NCBI GenBank assembly: GCA_002409455.1
Contig: DHNI01000098.1
Coordinates: 13,580-20,449, forward strand
Source of the DNA: Firmicutes bacterium UBA5420
GTDB taxonomy: Bacteria > Bacillota > Limnochordia > Darwinibacteriales > Darwinibacteriaceae
Length of the DNA stretch: 6,870 bases
Direction: 5' to 3'
The position numbers and the translations under genes are program-made. Position 1 is the stretch's first letter. Every line of letters begins with the position of its first letter. Positions 1 to 5,366 of this stretch are shown here, piece by piece. The notes under the pieces are model-generated. The model was not told where the DNA came from. It was given only the letters and a program-made list of their open reading frames with translations, and searched no databases.

Positions 1-2
1 TG

Positions 3-53
3 CGGATTAAAGGAGGATTTCTGTCGCGGATACCGAACCTAAAGAAACTATAA
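3..53 (+). CDS. C-terminal tail of an upstream gene (partial)
   Basis: The frame beginning at base 3 is open from the window edge to a TAA at 51-53 and reads RIKGGFLSRIPNLKKL, a plausible basic protein tail. The stop lies 19 bases before the next start, which is operon-like spacing. The other two frames stop at 42 and 9. An AAAGGAGG stretch at 9-16 resembles a Shine-Dalgarno sequence, but no ATG, GTG or TTG follows at a usable distance, so I take it as coding. The product cannot be identified from 16 residues. In other Bacillota genes such as hflX or spoVK often precede ynbB, but nothing here proves that. Confidence 0.35.
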   Translation, partial: RIKGGFLSRIPNLKKL

Positions 54-72
54 CTCAAGGAGGGTTACCCCA

Positions 73-324
73 GTGTATGCCATCGCTTTTGAATTTGAAA
101 CCGAAGAACAAATGCGGCTCGTAGCAGATCAACTTTGGAATAAACACGGAATCACAGGTGAGTTTGAGATGCATCAGACCGGAAGCGGCCGTTTTCGTTT
201 ACACATCTATTCCGAAAAACAAATTAAGGACAGTGTTTTAGAAAAGTTACCCGGAAAGAATGTTCAAGTTAGGGGAAACTTCGGTGTCGCGGTTCCTAAA
301 GAGGCCCTAAGTGAAGATAATTAA
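73..324 (+). CDS. Unknown 83-residue protein, coupled to the YnbB-like gene
   Basis: I do not recognise this family. The GTG start at 73 is supported by a near-perfect Shine-Dalgarno AAGGAGGG (57-64) eight bases upstream. The protein is soluble, with no signal peptide, membrane segment or cysteine. It opens with a hydrophobic strand (MYAIAFEFET), followed by a likely helix (EEQMRLVADQLWNKHGI), another strand pair around GEFEMHQ and GRFRLHIYS, a helix (EKQIKDSVLEKL) and a last strand near NVQVRGNFGVAV. This alternation suggests a small alpha/beta fold, possibly ferredoxin-like, which is an inference from the pattern only. Its last 14 bases overlap the start of the YnbB-like gene, so the two are probably translationally coupled and may act together. 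Confidence 0.8.
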   Translation: MYAIAFEFETEEQMRLVADQLWNKHGITGEFEMHQTGSGRFRLHIYSEKQIKDSVLEKLPGKNVQVRGNFGVAVPKEALSEDN

Positions 325-1534
325 AGATGCTAAAGAAACGATCCGACCTTATTACACACCTATAGAAGAGGTTGTGTTGGCGAACCAGGAAAAAGTTCTC
401 AAAGCCTTTCATGCCGTAAGGGTTGGTAGTCATTGCTTTAATGACTCCACGGGATACGCCTATTCTGATCAAGGCCGCGAAGCCCTTGAAGAAGTCTACG
501 CACGCATCTTCCGTGCTGATGCAGCTCTGGTTCGTCCCCAAATCGCATCTGGAACCCATGCGATTTCGCTTTGCCTATCTCTGCTCGAGCCAGGGGAGGA
601 GCTTGTTTCTGCGAGCGGGGCTCCCTACGATACGTTGCAAGCAGTTATCGGGGTTCGTGGCGATTCGCCAAGGAGTCTTTTGAAGCGGGGAATCGTTTAT
701 AAAGAGGTGCCTTTGTGTGCTGACGGATCTCTTGATCTCGAAGCGATCACAAATACAGTCACCCTGCGGACAAAGATGGTCATATTGCAGCGTTCTCGCG
801 GCTATAGCTGGCGTCCGGCCTTGACCATCACCGAACTTGCCAAAGCGGTAAAAAGTATTACCAAGAAGAATCCTGATTGTATCATTTTTGTAGATAATTG
901 TTATGGAGAATTTGTTGAGTTCTTTGAGCCCCTAGAGGTGGGAGCTCATCTCATAGCCGGATCGCTAATCAAAAATCCAGGGGGAACATTGGCGGTCAGC
1001 GGAGGCTATATTGCTGGTAGGCAAGATCTTGTGGATCTTTGCGGAGAGATACTCACGGCTCCCAGTCTTGGAAACAAGATTGGGCCTACCTTTGGACTAA
1101 CTAGGCAGCTCATGCACGGACTTTTTCTAGCCCCTCATGTGGTGGGAGAGGCTCTCTACGGAGCTATTTTAGCTGCCGAGGTCTTTGAGACTTTGGGGTA
1201 CAGGGTATCGCCCCTGGCCGCGGATCCCCGCACAGATATTGTACAAGCCATTAGGTTTCGTTCTCAGGAAGAACTTTTGGATTTTTGCCACGGCATTCAA
1301 AAGGCAGCACCTATCGATGCCCACTATCTACCTGTTCCGAGCCTAATGCCGGGATACGTCGATGAGGTGGTCATGGCCGGTGGCACGTTTATCCAGGGTT
1401 CATCCATAGAGTTAAGCGCAGATGCGCCACTGCGTGAACCTTATATTGGATATCTTCAAGGTGGTATGTCCAGACAACATGTGGAAATCGGGTTGAAATA
1501 TGCTTTGCGGGAAATGGGTCTAGCCCTTGATTGA
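311..1534 (+). CDS. ynbB: YnbB-like PLP enzyme, methionine gamma-lyase / 'aluminium resistance' family
   Basis: This 407-residue protein has the length and layout of the YnbB family of fold-type I pyridoxal-phosphate enzymes, annotated as methionine gamma-lyase family or aluminium resistance protein. The in vivo substrate of YnbB itself is not established. Visible landmarks are the phosphate-binding turn ASGTHA at 79-84, the cofactor-pairing aspartate D195 in VDNCYGE, and the Schiff-base lysine K221 in SLIKNPGG. The N-terminal segment GYAYSDQGREALEEVYARIF (48-67) is also typical. The GTG start at 311 lies inside the preceding gene and has an AAAGAGG (298-304) six bases upstream. I see no membrane segment, so it should be cytosolic. 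The stop (1532-1534) is followed by about 100 bases before the probable mgtC start. The family call is firm; the physiological role is not. Confidence 0.93.
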   Translation: MKIIKDAKETIRPYYTPIEEVVLANQEKVLKAFHAVRVGSHCFNDSTGYAYSDQGREALEEVYARIFRADAALVRPQIASGTHAISLCLSLLEPGEELVSASGAPYDTLQAVIGVRGDSPRSLLKRGIVYKEVPLCADGSLDLEAITNTVTLRTKMVILQRSRGYSWRPALTITELAKAVKSITKKNPDCIIFVDNCYGEFVEFFEPLEVGAHLIAGSLIKNPGGTLAVSGGYIAGRQDLVDLCGEILTAPSLGNKIGPTFGLTRQLMHGLFLAPHVVGEALYGAILAAEVFETLGYRVSPLAADPRTDIVQAIRFRSQEELLDFCHGIQKAAPIDAHYLPVPSLMPGYVDEVVMAGGTFIQGSSIELSADAPLREPYIGYLQGGMSRQHVEIGLKYALREMGLALD

Positions 1535-1635
1535 GTGTTCTCGCACGCTTTTCGTCTCTAGTGCCTATTTTCAAAAGGATAAACCCCTTAGTTGGCGAAT
1601 ATCATTGGAAAATCATCGCATCGGGGGAGAACTCT

Positions 1636-2295
1636 TTGCAAATCACGAATGTTGAGATTGCAGTCAGACTTATCTTAGCTTTGGTTCTCGGAGGACTAAT
1701 TGGGTTAGAGAGGGAGAGCATGGGACGGCCGGCGGGTTTTCGAACCCATATCTTGGTCAGCGTGGGTTCTGCCCTCATTATGATCATGTCTGCCTATGCT
1801 TTTGCAGATAGTATGCTAGGATCGTATGATCCAAACCGCATTGCGGCTCAGGTAGTCAGCGGTATTGGTTTTCTAGGAGCTGGAACCATTATGCGTGAGG
1901 GGGCTAACGTGCGCGGATTAACCACGGCAGCTAGCCTATGGACTGTAGCAGGCATTGGCCTTGCCGTTGGCTCAGGTTCTTATTTCGCGGCCGTTGTTGC
2001 CACCCTCTTGGTGGTTTTAACTTTGGTTGTCTTAAATCAGTTGGAATGGAGTTATCTTAGTACAAAGCATGAGATACTCACCCTCCTTATTCAAGATACC
2101 CCTGGACAATTGGCCCGGGTCTTTGCAGTTTTAGCCAAGTACGATGTTGATGTATTTAATGTGGAATTGTCCTCGGAAGACACTGGGGAGGCTAAGCTTG
2201 ATTTAGAAGTGGAGATTTCCCAGAAATTTAGTCGAGTGAAGATTATTGAAGATCTTGTGTCCACCCCGGGTGTTAAACGTGCAAGTTATAAGTAG
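1636..2295 (+). CDS. MgtC/SapB family membrane protein with C-terminal ACT-like domain
   Basis: The protein carries the MgtC/SapB signatures: GGLIGLERE (19-27), GFRTHILV (34-41), GIGFLGAGTI (76-85) and GLTTAASLW (94-102), spread over about four or five hydrophobic helices in the first 135 residues. Residues 146-219 (starting HEILTLLIQDTPGQLA) look like an ACT-type regulatory domain, which many MgtC homologues carry. The family is linked to magnesium limitation and membrane or ATPase regulation in some bacteria; the role here is unknown. I chose TTG at 1636 because GGGGGAG (1623-1629) lies six bases upstream and homologues begin just before the first helix. An in-frame TTG at 1531 would add 35 residues that do not look like the family and would overlap the previous stop by four bases. 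The stop overlaps the ribosome-binding site of surE. Confidence 0.9.
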   Translation: MQITNVEIAVRLILALVLGGLIGLERESMGRPAGFRTHILVSVGSALIMIMSAYAFADSMLGSYDPNRIAAQVVSGIGFLGAGTIMREGANVRGLTTAASLWTVAGIGLAVGSGSYFAAVVATLLVVLTLVVLNQLEWSYLSTKHEILTLLIQDTPGQLARVFAVLAKYDVDVFNVELSSEDTGEAKLDLEVEISQKFSRVKIIEDLVSTPGVKRASYK

Positions 2296-2308
2296 GAGTG
2301 AACCTAGA

Positions 2309-3061
2309 TTGAAGAAATTACTTTTGGTCAACGACGATGGGGTGTTTGCGCCTGGTTTGGCCGCCTTAGCGAAAAGCGTAGAGGATCGTAGCGAAGTAAC
2401 CATAATTGCTCCGCACCAAGAACGAAGTGGAATGAGCCAGGCCATTACTGTCAACGCACCACTTCGTCTAACGACAGTGGAGAGCGGATACATGCTCGAT
2501 GGCACCCCAGCTGATTGCGTCAAAATGGCTTTGCTGGGTTTGAAGCTGAAGCCAGACTTTATCCTTTCGGGTATAAACCTGGGCGCCAATCTAGGCTGGG
2601 ATGTTCTATACTCCGGTACAGTGGCCGCGGCCTTCGAAGGTGTCCTCCAAGGTGTACCTAGTATAGCTTTTTCTCTGTGTGGTTCTGCGGAGTTCTTTGA
2701 CACAGCCTCCGTTGTTGTACAGAAGCTTCTGTTTGAAGAACCAGGACTTTTGATCCGCAGCGGACTTCTCCCCGCTGAAGGGGTTCTTAACATCAACATT
2801 CCTGCGTTACCGTTGAACGAGATTAAGGGGCTTCGTGTTACCAGGCTCGGCGTCCGCAATTATCACGGTGTGATGCAGCGAAGGGAAGATCCTCGGGGCA
2901 ACGATTACTATTGGATGGGGGGAGAACCCCTTCCTGCCGATTCTGAGGAGCTAGATATTGACTTAGTCGCAGTCGAGCAGGGATATATTTCCATTACACC
3001 GCTGAAGTTCGATCCAACCTTTCATGAAATCATACCAGAGCTGAAAGCGCAGTTTGAATAG
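2309..3061 (+). CDS. surE: 5'/3'-nucleotidase SurE
   Basis: This is a full-length SurE (250 residues), the metal-dependent survival-protein phosphatase that removes phosphate from nucleoside 5'- and 3'-monophosphates in the cytosol. The N-terminus MKKLLLVNDDGVFAPGL contains the metal-binding D9 and D10. The other active-site segments are QERSGMS (38-43, with S40) and SGINLGANLGWDVLYSGTVA (87-106), which supplies the conserved asparagines N90 and N94 and the YSGT loop. The TTG start at 2309 is chosen because AGGAGTG (2294-2300) sits eight bases upstream and this residue begins the conserved first strand. An upstream in-frame ATG at 2246 would add 21 residues inside mgtC. It is the last gene of the rightward group, followed nine bases later by a terminator. 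Confidence 0.96.
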   Translation: MKKLLLVNDDGVFAPGLAALAKSVEDRSEVTIIAPHQERSGMSQAITVNAPLRLTTVESGYMLDGTPADCVKMALLGLKLKPDFILSGINLGANLGWDVLYSGTVAAAFEGVLQGVPSIAFSLCGSAEFFDTASVVVQKLLFEEPGLLIRSGLLPAEGVLNINIPALPLNEIKGLRVTRLGVRNYHGVMQRREDPRGNDYYWMGGEPLPADSEELDIDLVAVEQGYISITPLKFDPTFHEIIPELKAQFE

Positions 3062-3070
3062 AGTTCTAAC

Positions 3071-3094
3071 AAGATGGGGAAACCCATCTTTTTT
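3071..3094 (+). terminator. Rho-independent terminator after surE
   Basis: A perfect 8-bp stem AAGATGGG (3071-3078) / CCCATCTT (3083-3090) encloses a GAAA tetraloop, a stable GNRA loop, and runs into TTTT (3091-3094). It lies nine bases after the surE stop and should end the transcript of the upstream operon. Confidence 0.9.
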
Positions 3095-3151
3095 GAATAA
3101 CAAAACTTCGGGAGAGCGATACTATATACAGAGAAGAGGGGGGAACCGATA

Positions 3152-3301
3152 GTGGAAGATCCACGGAAATTTGCAGGCCAGGCCCGGTATATTGGCTCGT
3201 TACCAAAAAATGATCAAATGTGCGATTTCTATGAAGTGGAGGTTGATGGGAACATAAGCTATGTATACGTCCCAATCGGTCCTGACCAAAATGCAAAGTA
3301 G
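3152..3301 (+). CDS. Unknown 49-residue protein (short ORF)
   Basis: I do not recognise the product. The GTG at 3152 is preceded by a purine-rich GAGGGGGG (3135-3142), a credible Shine-Dalgarno sequence nine bases away. The frame runs 49 codons to TAG at 3299-3301. The peptide begins MEDPRKFAGQARYIGSLPKN, contains one cysteine (C24), and has a strand-like second half (FYEVEVDGNISYVYVPI, 27-42) that could form a beta hairpin. It has no membrane segment. It lies between the surE terminator and a second small gene that begins 25 bases after its stop, so it is probably the first gene of a three-gene unit. A TACTAT/TATATA stretch around 3120-3128 could be a -10 element, but no convincing -35 partner is visible. 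Ribosome-binding site and position support it; homology would decide. Confidence 0.6.
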   Translation: MEDPRKFAGQARYIGSLPKNDQMCDFYEVEVDGNISYVYVPIGPDQNAK

Positions 3302-3326
3302 TTTGAGGTTGGAAGGAGAACGGCGG

Positions 3327-3653
3327 ATGATTGCTTTAGAGAAGCCCGATGTACTGCGGGCTCTTAAACGGTGTTTGTGCCTCACAGAGCAAGATCTTGT
3401 CTTCTGTGCTTACCTGAGCGACTCCGACTATTGGGAAGACTATGCTCTGGCCCGGCACACTGTATATCGCTGGTTACAAACAAAAATTGAAGAATATGGG
3501 GTAAATCAAACCTATCTCTTAGCAACGGAGAGATATGCTGATTTACCCCTATTTTTATCTGACAGCCAAGGTAGGGGAGAACAGGAAGCCCTGGAGGTGT
3601 TTTTTCAGTTTGTGGCAGGAGAAAGCCCCATGGATGCCAAAATTAATGCCTAA
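3327..3653 (+). CDS. Unknown 108-residue protein
   Basis: No family is recognised. The ATG at 3327 has a GGAAGGAG (3311-3318) eight bases upstream and gives 108 residues. The frame remains open to 3261, but that extension would overlap the preceding small gene and lacks its own ribosome-binding site. The protein looks soluble and mainly helical: a helix near EKPDVLRALKRCL (5-17), the segment DLVFCAYLSDSDYWEDYALARHTVYRWLQ rich in aromatic residues (23-51), and a last helical stretch EQEALEVFFQFVAG (87-100). Two cysteines (C16 and C18) form a CLC pair and a third is at 27, which is not a recognised metal motif. The gene is followed 27 bases later by the 118-residue gene, consistent with cotranscription. 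Confidence 0.75.
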   Translation: MIALEKPDVLRALKRCLCLTEQDLVFCAYLSDSDYWEDYALARHTVYRWLQTKIEEYGVNQTYLLATERYADLPLFLSDSQGRGEQEALEVFFQFVAGESPMDAKINA

Positions 3654-3680
3654 CAATACTTTACAGTTGGAGGCAATGCT

Positions 3681-4037
3681 ATGGGCTTTCTATCGAATCT
3701 CTTTCCGAACCTAGGGAAGCGCCAAACCAAGGGCAAAACTGGTTATACCACCACCGATGGGCCGCACGGGCTGTGGTTTTATGTCCAGTGTGATAAGTGT
3801 GGTGAGAAGATCGCCGTAAGGCTGAGGACAACGAGCGAAGTACAGCGGCGCGAAGGTCCCGATGCGGATCTTGGGCCAGGACAGTACTTTGTTCAAAAAA
3901 CGATTGTAGGTTCCCAGTGCTACCAGCGCATCGAAGCAATGGTGGATTTTGACGCCAAATATAATGTGGTTGATGCCATAATCGACCACGGCAAACTAAT
4001 TACCTATAAGGATTTTACCGAAAAAGACGAGCTTTAA
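3681..4037 (+). CDS. Unknown 118-residue protein with a CxxC motif
   Basis: The ATG at 3681 follows GGAGG (3669-3673) by seven bases. The N-terminus MGFLSNLFPNLGKRQ is a short amphipathic, basic segment. After a Thr/Gly linker comes GLWFYVQCDKCGEKIAVRL (30-48), with a zinc-ribbon-like CxxC at 37-40. Only one further cysteine (C80, in VGSQCYQRIE) is present, so a classical four-cysteine site cannot form within one chain. The second half, about 72-112, alternates strands (VQKTIV, YQRIEAMVDFD, VVDAIIDHGK). I recall similar short uncharacterised proteins in Bacillota and related phyla with the same WFYVxCxxCGE core, but no function is known to me. The end of the gene forms half of a terminator stem, and its stop codon lies in the loop. 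Confidence 0.82.
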   Translation: MGFLSNLFPNLGKRQTKGKTGYTTTDGPHGLWFYVQCDKCGEKIAVRLRTTSEVQRREGPDADLGPGQYFVQKTIVGSQCYQRIEAMVDFDAKYNVVDAIIDHGKLITYKDFTEKDEL

Positions 4038-4054
4038 CGGCTGCTCGTCTTTTT
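4021..4054. terminator. Bidirectional terminator between convergent genes
   Basis: A perfect 12-bp inverted repeat, AAAAAGACGAGC (4021-4032) / GCTCGTCTTTTT (4043-4054), with a 10-base loop. Read rightward it ends the cluster starting at 3152. Because the stem is flanked by A-run and T-run, it also gives a U-tract leftward and can end lexA, whose stop is at 4065-4067. The rightward gene's last codons are part of the stem and its TAA (4035-4037) lies in the loop. Confidence 0.9.
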
Positions 4055-4064
4055 GTATGTCCTC

Positions 4065-4676
4065 TTAGTGGATTCGCCTGAACACCCCGATCACCTTGCC
4101 CAAAATAGCCACATCGTTCGAGTAGATCGGTTCCATTGTTGAGTTTTCGGGCTGTAGCCGGATACGGTCACCCTCATGATAAAAGCGTTTCACTGTAGAT
4201 TCTTCGCCGTCTAGGAGTGCCACGACAATTTCTCCGTTGGCTGCCATTTCTTGCTGGCTCACCAGCACATAGTCTCCGTCGAGAATGCCAGCTTCAATCA
4301 TGCTATCGCCCTTGATCCGCAAGATAAAGACGTCTTCATGATCTACAAAATCTTTTGGAATAGGGAAGTACTCTTCGATATTCTCCACCGCCAAAATCGG
4401 GGCCCCAGCTGTTACCCGGCCGAGCACCGGAACATCAAATGCTCGGATTCTTGGCGCGTTCACATCGTCTAAGACCTCAATGGCCCGAGGCTTGGAAGGA
4501 TCTCGCCTAATGCATCCTAATTCTTCGAGCCGAATGAGATGGCCGTGCACGGTAGAACTGCTTTTTAGGCCCACAGCCTCCCCAATCTCACGAACCGATG
4601 GGGGATAGCCTTTGGCGTCAACTTCGGCTTTGATAAACTCTAGAATTTCTCGACGTCGTTCAGACATTTTGCTCAT
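4065..4676 (-). CDS. lexA: LexA, SOS-response repressor
   Basis: LexA represses DNA-damage genes and cleaves itself when stimulated by RecA filaments. The 203-residue length is typical. Residues 1-68 form the winged helix-turn-helix, with the recognition region PPSVREIGEAVGLKSSSTVH (25-44). The self-cleavage site is A90-G91 in VTAGAPI. The catalytic dyad is S125 (IKGDSM) and K163 (STVKRF), and the C-terminal peptidase S24 fold continues to the end. The start at 4676 is favoured over the in-frame ATG at 4667 because GGGAGGT is six bases upstream of the former. A longer frame to 4730 would run into the promoter. The gene is divergent from a YneA-like gene, as in Bacillus, and its own promoter overlaps a LexA box, so it should be autoregulated. 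Confidence 0.98.
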   Translation of the reverse strand: MSKMSERRREILEFIKAEVDAKGYPPSVREIGEAVGLKSSSTVHGHLIRLEELGCIRRDPSKPRAIEVLDDVNAPRIRAFDVPVLGRVTAGAPILAVENIEEYFPIPKDFVDHEDVFILRIKGDSMIEAGILDGDYVLVSQQEMAANGEIVVALLDGEESTVKRFYHEGDRIRLQPENSTMEPIYSNDVAILGKVIGVFRRIH

Positions 4677-4716
4677 ATAATGACCTCCCGAGGCAGATTT
4701 GAACTGTATTATCACA

Positions 4717-4746
4717 ATTATAGCACACAAAACAAAGATTGGTCAA
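4717..4746 (-). promoter_or_regulatory. lexA promoter
   Basis: On the minus strand a TTGACC (-35, complement of 4741-4746) and a perfect TATAAT (-10, complement of 4717-4722) are separated by 18 bases, a good housekeeping sigma-factor promoter. It lies 40 bases upstream of the lexA start. Its -35 is overlapped by the LexA box at 4744-4757. Confidence 0.8.
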
Positions 4747-4757
4747 ACAATTGTTCG
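4744..4757. promoter_or_regulatory. LexA operator 1, on the lexA -35
   Basis: CAAACAATTGTTCG matches the Bacillus-type SOS box CGAAC-N4-GTTCG with one substitution (A for G at position 2). It overlaps the -35 of the lexA promoter, so bound LexA would block polymerase at its own gene. It lies just upstream of the rightward promoter as well. Confidence 0.8.
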
Positions 4758-4764
4758 AAAACGC

Positions 4765-4793
4765 TTGACAAAACACTTGTTCTAATATAGAGT
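4765..4793 (+). promoter_or_regulatory. Promoter of the YneA-like gene
   Basis: A perfect TTGACA (4765-4770) is followed after 17 bases by TAGAGT (4788-4793), which keeps four of the six -10 positions. TATAGA at 4786-4791 is an alternative -10 with a short 15-base spacer. The -35 is strong and the -10 weak, and a LexA box fills the spacer. Confidence 0.65.
4770..4783. promoter_or_regulatory. LexA operator 2, in the promoter spacer
   Basis: AAAACACTTGTTCT has the core AAAC-N4-GTTC (4771-4782), one change from the palindromic GAAC-N4-GTTC. It sits exactly between the -35 and -10 of the YneA-like gene, where repressor binding and polymerase binding are mutually exclusive. It is the weakest match of the three boxes. 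Confidence 0.65.
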
Positions 4794-4810
4794 GAAGACA
4801 AGCAACAAAT

Positions 4811-4824
4811 AGAACGATTGTTCC
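4811..4824. promoter_or_regulatory. LexA operator 3, before the YneA-like start
   Basis: GAACGATTGTTC (4812-4823) is a perfect GAAC-N4-GTTC palindrome core, the best of the three boxes. It lies downstream of the -10, directly before the GGGGGGT ribosome-binding sequence, where LexA could act as a roadblock to elongation. Confidence 0.82.
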
Positions 4825-4837
4825 GGGGGGTATAACC

Positions 4838-5185
4838 ATGAAAAGTAAAGCCCAAGACTTCATGAACACAGTTTCAGCAGTGGGATTGCTTATTGTGCTG
4901 GCTGTAAGCGCAGTGGCCATTGCAGGTCAAGCAATTGTCACAAAAAGTCCAGCTTTCCTAGGTGGCGAAGAATATGCCTATACAGAAGTTGTGGTTCAGC
5001 CTGGCGACACTTTGTGGTCCATTGCTAAAGCGCAGGTGCCTAGCGAAGACCCCAGAGATGTTGTTGGCGCGATGCGAGATTTAAATCAACTGGATTCAGC
5101 AGAAATTTTTCCCGGACAAGTGCTGACAGTAGTAGTGAAACAAAGCGTACGGCCACTGCAACTTGCGGAAGGGCTTCCCGATTAG
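4838..5185 (+). CDS. YneA-like SOS cell-division inhibitor (TM + LysM)
   Basis: The 115-residue protein has a short basic N-terminus, one hydrophobic helix at about 12-33 (TVSAVGLLIVLAVSAVAIAG) and a LysM domain at about 49-100 with the hallmark VQPGDTLWSIAK (53-64) and a closing IFPGQVLTV. The helix should anchor it in the membrane with LysM outside, contacting peptidoglycan. The same size, architecture and position divergent from lexA are seen in B. subtilis YneA, which halts division during the SOS response; sequence identity beyond LysM is not assessed, so the assignment rests on architecture and context. The ATG at 4838 follows GGGGGGT (4825-4831) by six bases. Three LexA boxes upstream predict damage induction. 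It is monocistronic, ending at a terminator. Confidence 0.88.
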   Translation: MKSKAQDFMNTVSAVGLLIVLAVSAVAIAGQAIVTKSPAFLGGEEYAYTEVVVQPGDTLWSIAKAQVPSEDPRDVVGAMRDLNQLDSAEIFPGQVLTVVVKQSVRPLQLAEGLPD

Positions 5186-5220
5186 AATAATCAAGTAGTA
5201 AAGCTATATGGTTTTTTGAG

Positions 5221-5243
5221 GACACCTAACCTAGGTGTCTTTT
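5221..5243 (+). terminator. Terminator after the YneA-like gene
   Basis: An 8-bp stem GACACCTA (5221-5228) / TAGGTGTC (5232-5239) with a three-base loop is followed by TTTT (5240-5243). It lies 35 bases after the stop and should end the short SOS-induced transcript. Confidence 0.8.
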
Positions 5244-5366
5244 GCTTGTATAATGGATTTTGTTGCGGGGGCACCGCTTTGAACCGACGACTTTAAAAGA
5301 GGAATGAGGAGTCGAGCGTAGAAAACTAGCCAGGATCGCTATTTCTAAAATCAAGGAGGAGTTAAG

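Noticed and set aside
9..20. Shine-Dalgarno-like AAAGGAGG near the left edge
   Set aside because: No ATG, GTG or TTG lies 4-12 bases downstream; it is better explained as part of the tail of an upstream coding frame.
2203..2859. Long leftward open frame (218 codons) opposite surE
   Set aside because: It is antisense to a firm surE and to the mgtC end, has a low-complexity Ser/Arg/Pro composition typical of shadow frames, and matches no family.
3120..3130. Promoter -10 (TACTAT / TATACA) for the three-gene cluster
   Set aside because: Several overlapping -10-like strings, but no -35 at 16-18 bases; too weak to list as a feature.
3066..3385. Leftward open frames opposite the small-gene cluster
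   Set aside because: They overlap a clear terminator and genes with ribosome-binding sites on the other strand, and have no ribosome-binding sites of their own.
3711..3989. Leftward open frames opposite the 118-residue gene
   Set aside because: Antisense to a gene with a strong ribosome-binding site and a coherent CxxC motif; compositionally shadow-like.
5304..5321. Five-codon ATG frame with AAAGAGG just upstream, as a possible leader peptide
   Set aside because: Too short, no regulatory codons and no attenuator hairpin pair nearby.
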